A stretch of 38,394 nt of DNA from an uncultured Bacilli bacterium (lineage in GTDB: Bacteria; Bacillota_I; Bacilli_A; RF39; UBA660). The notes under the pieces are model-generated. The model did not search any database and was not told the origin of the DNA. It saw only the letters and a list, made by a program, of their open reading frames with translations. The position numbers and the translations under genes were made by a program. Positions 26,811 through 35,158 of this stretch are shown here, piece after piece (position 1 is the first letter of the stretch; every line of letters begins with the position of its first letter). The stretch spans positions 1-38,394 of the forward strand of contig CANRAE010000004.1 in the NCBI GenBank assembly GCA_947628525.1, in the 5' to 3' direction.

Positions 26811-28270
26811 ATATTTTGACCTTCACCATATATTGTATGATACATTGTCTCTTTAATAATTGGATAATCATTTTTATCCAGATTATTGACACGTATTGTC
26901 TTTGGTAAATCAAAGAAAGTATAAAAATAAGCTAAATCCCAATATATCTTATCCCCAAATAAGTTAGGAACTAAACGATCTAAGACAGGATCATAATAAG
27001 TCATATTGGCTACTATCGGTGATTTATCTATTTCACCTTCTAATTGGATATTTATAATATCATCATGATTTATATCTAAATTATTTAAATCATTAATGAC
27101 TAATTGAATGCGAAAATCAGCATATCTTTTTTGTTCAGCTAAAGCATTACCATAAGTAAAAGCAAAGACAAAGCAAAACCAACTAAAAGCTATAACGATT
27201 AAGCGAAAAACATAAACACGATCAATATTGGATATAATTAAAGCCATTAAAGATAACAAAACACCAATACCATACATAGCCCTAGGATCATATAAAGGTA
27301 TTGCCAAAGCTGGATATATACCAAAAGGTAACATTAAGAGAATTAATAATCCTAACAAAGTCCAAATAAAAGCTAGGCTTTTTCTTCTTTTACTATGCCA
27401 AACAGATAAAATAAGAAAAGATAAAGTAATTAAGATCATAAGTATTAACCAATACTTATTAAAATCTAATCTAATATATTGATAATATTTAAATAAATGG
27501 TTTAAAAAGGTAGGTAGTAAATTTAATAAAGGAGCAGTCGTAGTTGATACTCTTCCCACAATAATCTTGACAAAAAAGACTTTAAAGAATAATAACCCTA
27601 GACCATAACCTACAACGGAAAAGAATAAATCACTAAATATTTTTTTTGGTTTAACACTTTTATCACTATGATAAATATATAATAAATAAATTATTATTAA
27701 CATAGGAAAAATACCACTTGAAGCTTGGTAAGTCATACACATTATTAAGCAAGATAAAAAAGTAACTAATAAATAAACAATTCTTTTTTTATTAATGAAC
27801 AAAATAGGAACAATACTAGCTAAAATAGAAATAGCCATATAAGGTGCATCATATTTATAAGATAAGCATTCTAAAAAATAAGGACATAACCCTAATGGTA
27901 TAACGGCTAAAATATTGAAAATAGTTACTTTCTTTTTATTACTAAATACATATATTAAGATAATACTAGATAAAGACAAAAGAAAAGTGGCGATTAATTG
28001 TGGTAATGGAGAAATATCAGTTAAATATTTACCTGTATGAAGAAAAATAGATAAAAAATCTGAGATATATCTACTATAAGCACTCCCAAAGCCCCTAGTT
28101 CCAAAAGCTACTCGGCCTAAATCATCCAAGTAATTAAAATTAGCTCTAATAATTGGTATTAAAGCCAAAAAATAAATTATATTTAAAATAATAAACGGTA
28201 AAATTAAAAACTTTAAACTTTGGATTTTATTTTTTAAATCATTATATTTTTTATTATTAAGAATGTTCAT
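26786..28270 (-). CDS. Polytopic membrane protein, GtrII-like glucosyltransferase family (surface glycan modification)
   Basis: FNYLDDLGRVAFGTRGFGSAYSRYISDFLS, ISPLPQLIATFLL, PYFLECLSYKYDAPYMAISIL, many TM helices. Confidence 0.7.
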   Translation of the reverse strand: MNILNNKKYNDLKNKIQSLKFLILPFIILNIIYFLALIPIIRANFNYLDDLGRVAFGTRGFGSAYSRYISDFLSIFLHTGKYLTDISPLPQLIATFLLSLSSIILIYVFSNKKKVTIFNILAVIPLGLCPYFLECLSYKYDAPYMAISILASIVPILFINKKRIVYLLVTFLSCLIMCMTYQASSGIFPMLIIIYLLYIYHSDKSVKPKKIFSDLFFSVVGYGLGLLFFKVFFVKIIVGRVSTTTAPLLNLLPTFLNHLFKYYQYIRLDFNKYWLILMILITLSFLILSVWHSKRRKSLAFIWTLLGLLILLMLPFGIYPALAIPLYDPRAMYGIGVLLSLMALIISNIDRVYVFRLIVIAFSWFCFVFAFTYGNALAEQKRYADFRIQLVINDLNNLDINHDDIINIQLEGEIDKSPIVANMTYYDPVLDRLVPNLFGDKIYWDLAYFYTFFDLPKTIRVNNLDKNDYPIIKETMYHTIYGEGQNIIIDLKNI

Positions 28271-28303
28271 AAAAAAGTTCCTTTGCTATAAATATTTAAT
28301 TCG

Positions 28304-28333
28304 ATTATACCCCCCCCCCTAGGCGTTTTACAA
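28304..28333 (-). promoter_or_regulatory. Putative phase-variable promoter: TTGTAA (28333-28328), 18-nt spacer containing G10 (28319-28310), TATAAT (28309-28304)
   Basis: Minus TTGTAAAACGCCTAGGGGGGGGGGTATAAT, with AAAGGA ribosome site and ATG at 28270 about 34 nt downstream of the -10. Confidence 0.75.
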
Positions 28334-28486
28334 GTAAAAACAACCTTTTTACGTCAAGTTGTGTAAACAAGTAAACAACTTCGTTTATGGGCGGGGGTGG
28401 GGAGAAAATACTTATACTTAAAAATATATATAACAAGCTCACCTTATAATACAAATATATAAAAAGATATAACAATCTTTAATTAT

Positions 28487-28528
28487 TAAAAAAAATAGAT
28501 AATGAGTAAACAAATCACTCATTATCTA
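28487..28528 (-). terminator. Intrinsic terminator between the small degenerate ORF and the glucosyltransferase promoter
   Basis: TAGATAATGAGT / ACTCATTATCTA 12-bp stem, T run on minus strand. Confidence 0.8.
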
Positions 28529-28743
28529 CTTTTAATAAATATTGTCCTAATATAGATTTGGCATTTTCTATATAAACTAATAAAGCTTCTAAGTAGTCAT
28601 CTTCTGATTCTAATCCTTCGTTTAATTCAGAAACTTCTTTACTTTTTTAAATACGATAATTTTATATTAGCCTCGGTTGCAAGCATATCAAATCTAGCGG
28701 TTATTTCATTTATATTACGAATTATTTCTTTTATCTTCTTAAT
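28515..28743 (-). pseudogene. Frameshifted small coiled-coil ORF (~75 aa), non-ATG start
   Basis: CGGAGGTAAAA then ATT; KKIKEIIRNINEITARFDMLATEANIKLSYLKK* followed one frame over by SKEVSELNEGLESEDDYLEALLVYIENAKSILGQYLLKVDNE*; deleting one A of the A6 tract (28643-28648) joins them. Confidence 0.5.
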
Positions 28744-28816
28744 TTTTACCTCCGTTATAATATTACCACCTGTCACCTTAAATTTAAATTTATTTAATTC
28801 AATAAACAAATAAAAA

Positions 28817-28863
28817 AAGTATTACTGATGTAAATCCCAAATGGTAGACATCAATATATACTT
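28817..28863 (-). terminator. Likely terminator downstream of serS
   Basis: AAGTAT..GATGT / ACATC..ATACTT imperfect stem, T7 on minus strand. Confidence 0.5.
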
Positions 28864-28960
28864 CTTTTTATAAACAACTAATTTTTTGGAGATTAGATTA
28901 TTTTTATACCCATATTTTTATTTTTTGATATTCCATTTATGTAATAAATAGTTAAATTAT

Positions 28961-30244
28961 CTACTCCTTTTCGATTTTTTCTTTTCCGCCCATGTATGGT
29001 TGTAACACTTTTGGAATTAATATACTTCCATCTTCTTGATAATTGTTTTCAATTACTGCTATTAGTCCTCTTGGTGACGCTACTACGGTATTATTTAAAG
29101 TAGATACATATTGATTACCATTTTCTGTTTTCATTCTAATACCTAATCTTCTAGCTTGGGCATCACCTAATGTTGAACAAGATCCTACCTCAAAATATGT
29201 TTTTTGCCTAGGACTCCATGCTTCAATATCACAAGATTTAACTTTCAAATCAGCTAAATCTCCACTACAACATTCCAATTGTCTAACTGGAACATCTAAG
29301 TTTCTAAACAATTCTACTGTATATTGCCACATTTTGTTATACCATTCCATCGCCTCTTCTTTTTGACAAAGAACGATCATTTCTTGTTTTTCAAATTGAT
29401 GAACACGATATAGCCCACGTTCCTCTAAACCATGAGCTCCAACTTCTTTTCTAAAACAAGGTGAATATGAAGTCATTGCTATTGGCAATTGTTTTTCGTC
29501 AAGAAGTTGTCCTTTAAATTTACCAATCATACTATGTTCTGATGTACCAATTAAATATAAATCTTCATTTTCGATCTTATACATCATATTTTCCATTTCA
29601 GCAAATGACATAACACCAGTTACTACATCACTTCTTATCATAAATGGAGGAATGCAATAAGTAAATCCTTTATCGATCATAAAATCCCTAGCATAAGCAA
29701 TTAAGGCTTCATGAAGTCTGGCGATATCACCCATTAAATAATAGAAACCATTACCTGCTGTTCTGCCAGCACTTTCTTTATCAAGTCCATTTAAACTTTC
29801 ACAAATATCAGCATGATATGGTATTTCATAACTAGGTACTTTCGGTTCTCCAAAACGTTCTACTTCCACATTTTCACTATCATCTTTACCAATAGGAACA
29901 CTATCATCAATCATTTGGGGAATAATCATCATTTTTTCTTTTAAACAGGCTGATAACTTATTTTCTTCATCTTCAATATTAACTAATTCTTTATTAATTT
30001 CTACTACTCTATCCTTTTTAGCATTAGCTAAATCATTTTTTTTCTCTCTAAACAAAGCTCCGATTTCATCACTAGTATTATTTCGTTCTTGTCTTAAAGT
30101 ATCTCCTTTTTGTTTTAATATTCTTATTTTTTCATCTAATTCTACGACTTCATCAACAAGAGGTAACTTCTCATCTTGAAATTTCTTTTTAATATTTTCT
30201 TTAACTTTATCTTTATTTTCTCTTATAAACTTGATATCTAACAT
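28961..30244 (-). CDS. serS: Seryl-tRNA synthetase
   Basis: MLDIKFIRENKDKVKENI, GTSEHSMIGKF, SPCFRKEVGAHGLEERGLYRVHQFEKQEM. Confidence 0.98.
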   Translation of the reverse strand: MLDIKFIRENKDKVKENIKKKFQDEKLPLVDEVVELDEKIRILKQKGDTLRQERNNTSDEIGALFREKKNDLANAKKDRVVEINKELVNIEDEENKLSACLKEKMMIIPQMIDDSVPIGKDDSENVEVERFGEPKVPSYEIPYHADICESLNGLDKESAGRTAGNGFYYLMGDIARLHEALIAYARDFMIDKGFTYCIPPFMIRSDVVTGVMSFAEMENMMYKIENEDLYLIGTSEHSMIGKFKGQLLDEKQLPIAMTSYSPCFRKEVGAHGLEERGLYRVHQFEKQEMIVLCQKEEAMEWYNKMWQYTVELFRNLDVPVRQLECCSGDLADLKVKSCDIEAWSPRQKTYFEVGSCSTLGDAQARRLGIRMKTENGNQYVSTLNNTVVASPRGLIAVIENNYQEDGSILIPKVLQPYMGGKEKIEKE

Positions 30245-30246
30245 TT

Positions 30247-30744
30247 TTAACTTATCTCCTTTATTCTATTCATGATTTTTTCAAAAGTTGGAACATATCT
30301 TTTTTCAACTCTTTCATAATCTTTAAAAGTTGGATTTTGTATCCTCGTTATATCCATATTATTTTCTATATCGGCTAATTTAACATTTAAAGCTGCAAGC
30401 GAGCCATTAGCAATAATATTATCGATATATAATTGATAATCAACTTTTTTATCACGAGTCAAAATAACTACATCATTAACAATCTTATCTGGAATGCCAA
30501 CTTCTATTAAATCTTCTTTGGTTACATCCTTATCTTCAATAACATCATGTAATAACGCTATTATTTTTTCTTCCATACTATTTACATGTTGATAAACATA
30601 TAAAATATGTAACATATAAGGCATACTTCCTTTATCAAGATCATCTTCGAAAAGACAAGTAGCAATTTCTAATACTTTATAAAGCAAATTATCACTTGTT
30701 TTTAATTCTTCATATTTACTTTCATCAAAATATTTTTTTAACAT
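30247..30744 (-). CDS. Stand-alone HD-domain hydrolase resembling the RelA/SpoT (p)ppGpp hydrolase domain
   Basis: MPYMLHILYV, ALLHDVIEDKDVT, KLADIENNMD. Confidence 0.8.
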   Translation of the reverse strand: MLKKYFDESKYEELKTSDNLLYKVLEIATCLFEDDLDKGSMPYMLHILYVYQHVNSMEEKIIALLHDVIEDKDVTKEDLIEVGIPDKIVNDVVILTRDKKVDYQLYIDNIIANGSLAALNVKLADIENNMDITRIQNPTFKDYERVEKRYVPTFEKIMNRIKEIS

Positions 30745-30749
30745 ATACC

Positions 30750-30965
30750 CTCCTATAATAGAAAAAGACTAATACTAGGAGTGAATTGATCACGGTGCCA
30801 TCCTAATTTAGTCTTAATTTGTATAACGGTATTACCGGAAATAGATACTAAGTTCCCTATTTCACTCATGAGTTGATTCAGTACTTTTATTCTTAGTTTA
30901 CACCAACCACTAAGTCTCTTTTTAATAAATTAATACTTACTAATCTCAGTCATTGCTTTATTTAT
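30750..30965 (-). promoter_or_regulatory. T-box riboswitch, serine type (specifier UCA at 30876-30874)
   Basis: Minus ..GGTTGGTGTAAACTAAG..CTGAATCAACTC..AGGATGGCACCGTGATCAATTCACTCC..TAGTCTTTTTC. Confidence 0.92.
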
Positions 30966-31004
30966 AATAATTATTATAACAATTTAAATCTTTTTTTTCA
31001 ATTA

Positions 31005-32306
31005 TTAACTAAATTCTTTCAACAAATTATCTAATTCTTCTTCTTCTTCTTTGGACATTTCTTTATTTTCATACTCGTGTTCAAACCAAGAAGGAAGAAC
31101 TTCTTCTTTAGCCTTATCTTTTTTATTATCGACATTTATATCTTTATTAAATTTCTTCTTTAACTTTTTATGTTCTTTTTCAGCTACACGCATAGCTTCT
31201 TCAACAGTTTCAATATTTAGTCTATTCCACTGTGATGCAACTGCTTCAACATAACTGCGCGTAAATTTTTGATTATTTACTTTTAAAACATAGGCAATTA
31301 AAACATTAACTACGCCTGGTTTCATTTTTTGATTTACCATTAAATCTTCTATTATTTGTAATTCTCTTACCGTAGGTTCCCCGGTTTTATATTTGCTACG
31401 CAAATAATCATAAGGCGTTATATTTTCAAAAGTATATACTTGTTTAGCCCAATTAGAATTATCCCCTTTGGGTGCTTTTAAATAATCAGGCTGTTTACTA
31501 TAAATAAGTGTTGGTAATTTACCATTTTGTTCAAATTGATAAAAGTTTCTAGCACTTTTTCTTAATTCCGTTTTATCGATCAAACCTTTTTCATTAATAC
31601 TATTGCGCACTAAGCCTTGCATACTAAGATCATCTATATTATAGACAAAAGATAAAGAATTTATTAATTCTTTTACTTCTTCGGTAAAACATTTTTCATT
31701 AACCATACTTTTAGGAATAGATGATATTAATAAATTAAAATCGATGCCACTAGTAAGTTCAATTTTACCTTTATTTTTACTAATAATATTATCATTACTA
31801 TAAGAATTACCACTTACTACGGTAAATACATCAGTAAATTTAGCCGTTATATCTTCATAGTCTTTTAAATTTATTTTAGGAATTTTAAAATAATTAACAA
31901 CATTTTCATATTCTTTTTTACCTAAATTATTATATAAAACAACATTTAAAATTGGATGATTCAAAAATTCATTAGCGGACATTGGTGAATATAAAACATA
32001 TACAAAATTATTAACATTTTCTTTTTTTACATAGGTTTTTAATAAACCAACCGCTTCTAATTTTTCTCTGGCTATAACTATATTAGGTAATTTTAATTGC
32101 ATTGTACTCATTAAATGGTGATGAGTTAATTCGTCACTCATCAATTCTTTTTTTAATAAATCATCCAATAAAGTAAAATATAAAGTAACGGCAGTGTAAC
32201 CAATAATAGGTTGATATAACATCGTTATTATTTTACGATCTAACTCTTCTATAATCGTTTTATTAACAACAATATAAGTATCTGCTGGTAAAATAGTACT
32301 ATCCAT
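31005..32306 (-). CDS. dnaB: DnaB/DnaD-type replication initiation and membrane attachment protein (Bacillus DnaB family)
   Basis: LDRKIITMLYQPIIGYTAVTLYFTL; C-terminal YLRSKYKTGEPTVRELQIIEDLMVNQKMKPGVVNVLIAYVLK. Confidence 0.85.
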   Translation of the reverse strand: MDSTILPADTYIVVNKTIIEELDRKIITMLYQPIIGYTAVTLYFTLLDDLLKKELMSDELTHHHLMSTMQLKLPNIVIAREKLEAVGLLKTYVKKENVNNFVYVLYSPMSANEFLNHPILNVVLYNNLGKKEYENVVNYFKIPKINLKDYEDITAKFTDVFTVVSGNSYSNDNIISKNKGKIELTSGIDFNLLISSIPKSMVNEKCFTEEVKELINSLSFVYNIDDLSMQGLVRNSINEKGLIDKTELRKSARNFYQFEQNGKLPTLIYSKQPDYLKAPKGDNSNWAKQVYTFENITPYDYLRSKYKTGEPTVRELQIIEDLMVNQKMKPGVVNVLIAYVLKVNNQKFTRSYVEAVASQWNRLNIETVEEAMRVAEKEHKKLKKKFNKDINVDNKKDKAKEEVLPSWFEHEYENKEMSKEEEEELDNLLKEFS

Positions 32307-32326
32307 TATATCACCACCTTGTTTTT

Positions 32327-32355
32327 ATTATAAAACTTTACCATATATTAAACAA
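32327..32355 (-). promoter_or_regulatory. Promoter TTGTTT-17-TATAAT upstream of dnaB
   Basis: AAACAA 32350-32355 and ATTATA 32327-32332 on plus strand; spacer 17. Confidence 0.65.
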
Positions 32356-32358
32356 TAA

Positions 32359-33231
32359 TTATTCATTTATTTTAATTTTTTTCATCACACGATAATAAAT
32401 AAGTTGGATAACGCCCAAACCAAGGGTAACTAACCCACTTGTTAAAATAATGTTGGCTATATTATTGGCAAATAAATTAACAATATCGGGCGAAACATTA
32501 GTAAAACAGCTTCCATCAAAAATACTTTTAATGGCAATACCAATAATTATATAGATAATACTTGATAATATGGTTGTAACCCCTGTCCATATAGCAAAAT
32601 GATAACTAAACTTATTTAAGAGCATTATTATAACAAATAAAATAATCATGATAACTACAAAAGAAATTCTAGTACTTTCTGTAACAAACATTTTTACCGA
32701 TTCCATAGTAGTTGCATCTATATTTTTAGTTAACTCTTGGTAAGAAGGAATGCTATCTACAATAACATCAACAATTTTATCTAGTTTCTCTAAAAATAAA
32801 CTTTTTTGATCACTAGTAACAATATAATTTAAATTGTTCATAGTATTATCAAATTCTTTGCTATAAACTAATAATAGTTTATCTTTCGATAAAGGTTCAA
32901 TATCGCCACCATATAATAAAGCTTTAACTAAATTGCCAAAATAATTAGCTACTACTTTTTTTATCTCATCATTATTAATAATATTATCAATAACAACAGT
33001 ATCAATATTATTTTGATGAGCTATATTATACAAAGCATTTAATTCTTCTTCATTCTTTTCTTTTAAAATGGTTATCATACTCATATTACTAGCTAAAACA
33101 GTAACATTATCTTTGGTAACTATTTTATTAACATTATAAGAGATTAAATATAAATTAAGTACGATAAACAATAAAATACATATTAAAAAACTTAATATTT
33201 TTAAAATAACTTTTATTACTTTTGATTTCAC
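32359..33231 (-). CDS. Uncharacterised integral membrane protein
   Basis: N-terminal TM plus C-terminal TM cluster around an extracytoplasmic region; 4-nt overlap with plsC. Confidence 0.75.
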   Translation of the reverse strand: MKSKVIKVILKILSFLICILLFIVLNLYLISYNVNKIVTKDNVTVLASNMSMITILKEKNEEELNALYNIAHQNNIDTVVIDNIINNDEIKKVVANYFGNLVKALLYGGDIEPLSKDKLLLVYSKEFDNTMNNLNYIVTSDQKSLFLEKLDKIVDVIVDSIPSYQELTKNIDATTMESVKMFVTESTRISFVVIMIILFVIIMLLNKFSYHFAIWTGVTTILSSIIYIIIGIAIKSIFDGSCFTNVSPDIVNLFANNIANIILTSGLVTLGLGVIQLIYYRVMKKIKINE

Positions 33232-33830
33232 TTTTTGATACCACCATTTTTAATGATTAAAGTTTTAACTTTACCCATAAGTTCTTGATTAGCTATTTCT
33301 AAATCATTAGTTTTAATCTTATATGGATTATCAAAACATATAGTAATCTTTCCTTTGGAAAACATACGATATTGACCAGTAATTGAAAAAGGTACAATAG
33401 CACTTTTAGTTTCACTAGCCATTTTTACCGCTCCAAATTTAAAAGGTAAAATAATGTCATCAGATCTATTAAAAGTACCTTCGGGAAATATACCAATAAC
33501 TTTATCATCATTTAATACTTTAATAGCACTTTCCAAAGATTTTTTATCTTTGGTTCTTCTATTTACAGGGATACATCCCATGGAATTAAAAAATGGTTTC
33601 CCTAATCCTTTAAATAATTCATCCTTAGCTAAAAAATGAATAGTTCGCTTAGTACTACAAAAAAGTAATGGAATATCCATCATATTAGTATGATTACCAC
33701 ATATAACTACTCTACCATCAGTAGGTATATTTTCTTTACCAATAATTTGAGGACGATATATAAATTTAAATAATATAACCACAATAGGTCTTAATAAGCG
33801 ATATAAAAGGCAATCTTTCATGATCATCAC
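33228..33830 (-). CDS. plsC: 1-acyl-sn-glycerol-3-phosphate acyltransferase
   Basis: GNHTNMMD (HX4D) and FPEGTFNRS motifs. Confidence 0.93.
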   Translation of the reverse strand: MMIMKDCLLYRLLRPIVVILFKFIYRPQIIGKENIPTDGRVVICGNHTNMMDIPLLFCSTKRTIHFLAKDELFKGLGKPFFNSMGCIPVNRRTKDKKSLESAIKVLNDDKVIGIFPEGTFNRSDDIILPFKFGAVKMASETKSAIVPFSITGQYRMFSKGKITICFDNPYKIKTNDLEIANQELMGKVKTLIIKNGGIKK

Positions 33831-33845
33831 TCCTTATATAACATT

Positions 33846-35045
33846 TTAATATTCATGTTGGGTTTGATTTAAAACATTTTTATTATATTCATCAATTTGA
33901 TTAGTTAAATATGATACTCTTATATCTTCATTATCATTATTGGTTGCTTGACTTCTTGTAAACGCTTTACAAGATGCAAATAAAACCGTGGGATAATCTA
34001 ATAATTCATAACACTTAGCTATATCACCATTTACTAAATTAGTAAATAAAACATTAGATATATCTTCTTCATTCATTTCAGGGGTTATTGTATTATTAGT
34101 GCTAAATGCCATTTTTTTATTATTATTTAGATCACGATATCGATTAATAGCTATACTTTTAATTAATTCGCCTTTTACCATTTCCTTATTTTGTTTACTT
34201 ATTGGTTCACTAGGATCATTTAAAGCGGTCATTAATTTAACAACACTACTCATTTCATTTATTTGATTATTATCTATGACAATATAACTTTTCATTATAT
34301 CCAAAACAGTTTGTTTTTCATCTTCCATCTTAATTTCTTGAACAGGTATTTCTTCGGTTTTAGTAAATAAATCAGCATTTTCACTCATATAATCACGATT
34401 TAATATCAATCCACTTTTTTCACTTTTTAGTTCCTTAACCAAAAGTTCAAAATCTTTTCTTAATCCAGTCATGAATCCTTTAATTTTAAAAGCTAATTTA
34501 CTGGATACTATTTTAGTTTTTTCATAAGAAAGATTTAACTGATAATTTTCATATTCTTTGGCGGATATTTCTTCATAAGATAGCTCGCCATCTTTTTCTT
34601 TTAATCCTAGGTATATTTTTTCTATCATAGCATCAGATAAATCTAAATTTCCTTTATATGATATAGCTCCATCATTAGCACTTCTTTCATCAAATTCAGC
34701 TAATTTTTCATAAGGTAATTTCAATCTTATAGCAGTCAATTTGGGTTTTGGATTACAGTTTAAACATACATTGGCAAAGTCTGGGATGCCAGCAAAGAAA
34801 AAACATCTTTCATGAATGCCATATGATGAAAATTTATTCGATGCATACATTTCTTGGGAGTTCATGATAGCATCACAGGTCTCTTCATTTTTAGTAATAT
34901 GAACTAATCCTTCATGATAACATTTAATAATAGTATCACGCGATCTTATTAAAGGAGTATTAACCATTTTAGTAGCAGTTATCAACAAAGATGCCGCAAT
35001 TGACGGTAACACATATAAAATATCATTATTTTTCATTACCATCAC
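33846..35045 (-). CDS. Uncharacterised protein; N-terminal half possibly ADP-ribosyltransferase-like
   Basis: EGLVHITKNEETCDAIMNSQEMYASNKFSSYGIHERCFFFAGIPDF pattern; ribosome site AGGAGTGATGG. Confidence 0.75.
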   Translation of the reverse strand: MMVMKNNDILYVLPSIAASLLITATKMVNTPLIRSRDTIIKCYHEGLVHITKNEETCDAIMNSQEMYASNKFSSYGIHERCFFFAGIPDFANVCLNCNPKPKLTAIRLKLPYEKLAEFDERSANDGAISYKGNLDLSDAMIEKIYLGLKEKDGELSYEEISAKEYENYQLNLSYEKTKIVSSKLAFKIKGFMTGLRKDFELLVKELKSEKSGLILNRDYMSENADLFTKTEEIPVQEIKMEDEKQTVLDIMKSYIVIDNNQINEMSSVVKLMTALNDPSEPISKQNKEMVKGELIKSIAINRYRDLNNNKKMAFSTNNTITPEMNEEDISNVLFTNLVNGDIAKCYELLDYPTVLFASCKAFTRSQATNNDNEDIRVSYLTNQIDEYNKNVLNQTQHEY

Positions 35046-35119
35046 TCCTTACTATTAATAATTATAACTGTATCTACCAAAAAAATAAAGAAGTATATCT
35101 TAAAAATTAATTAATAGAA

Positions 35120-35156
35120 AAAGCAAAATAGTTAATCGATCACTACTTTGCTTTTA
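35120..35156 (-). terminator. Terminator downstream of ileS
   Basis: Minus AAAAGCAAAGTAGT-GATCGATTA-ACTATTTTGCTTTTT. Confidence 0.75.
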
Positions 35157-35158
35157 TA

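Noticed and set aside
28639-28650. Programmed -1 frameshift site (A AAA AAG / T TTA AAA heptamers) in the small ORF
   Set aside because: The downstream open frame is +1 relative to the upstream one; a -1 slip gives only KVKKFLN then stop. An indel or decayed gene is more likely.
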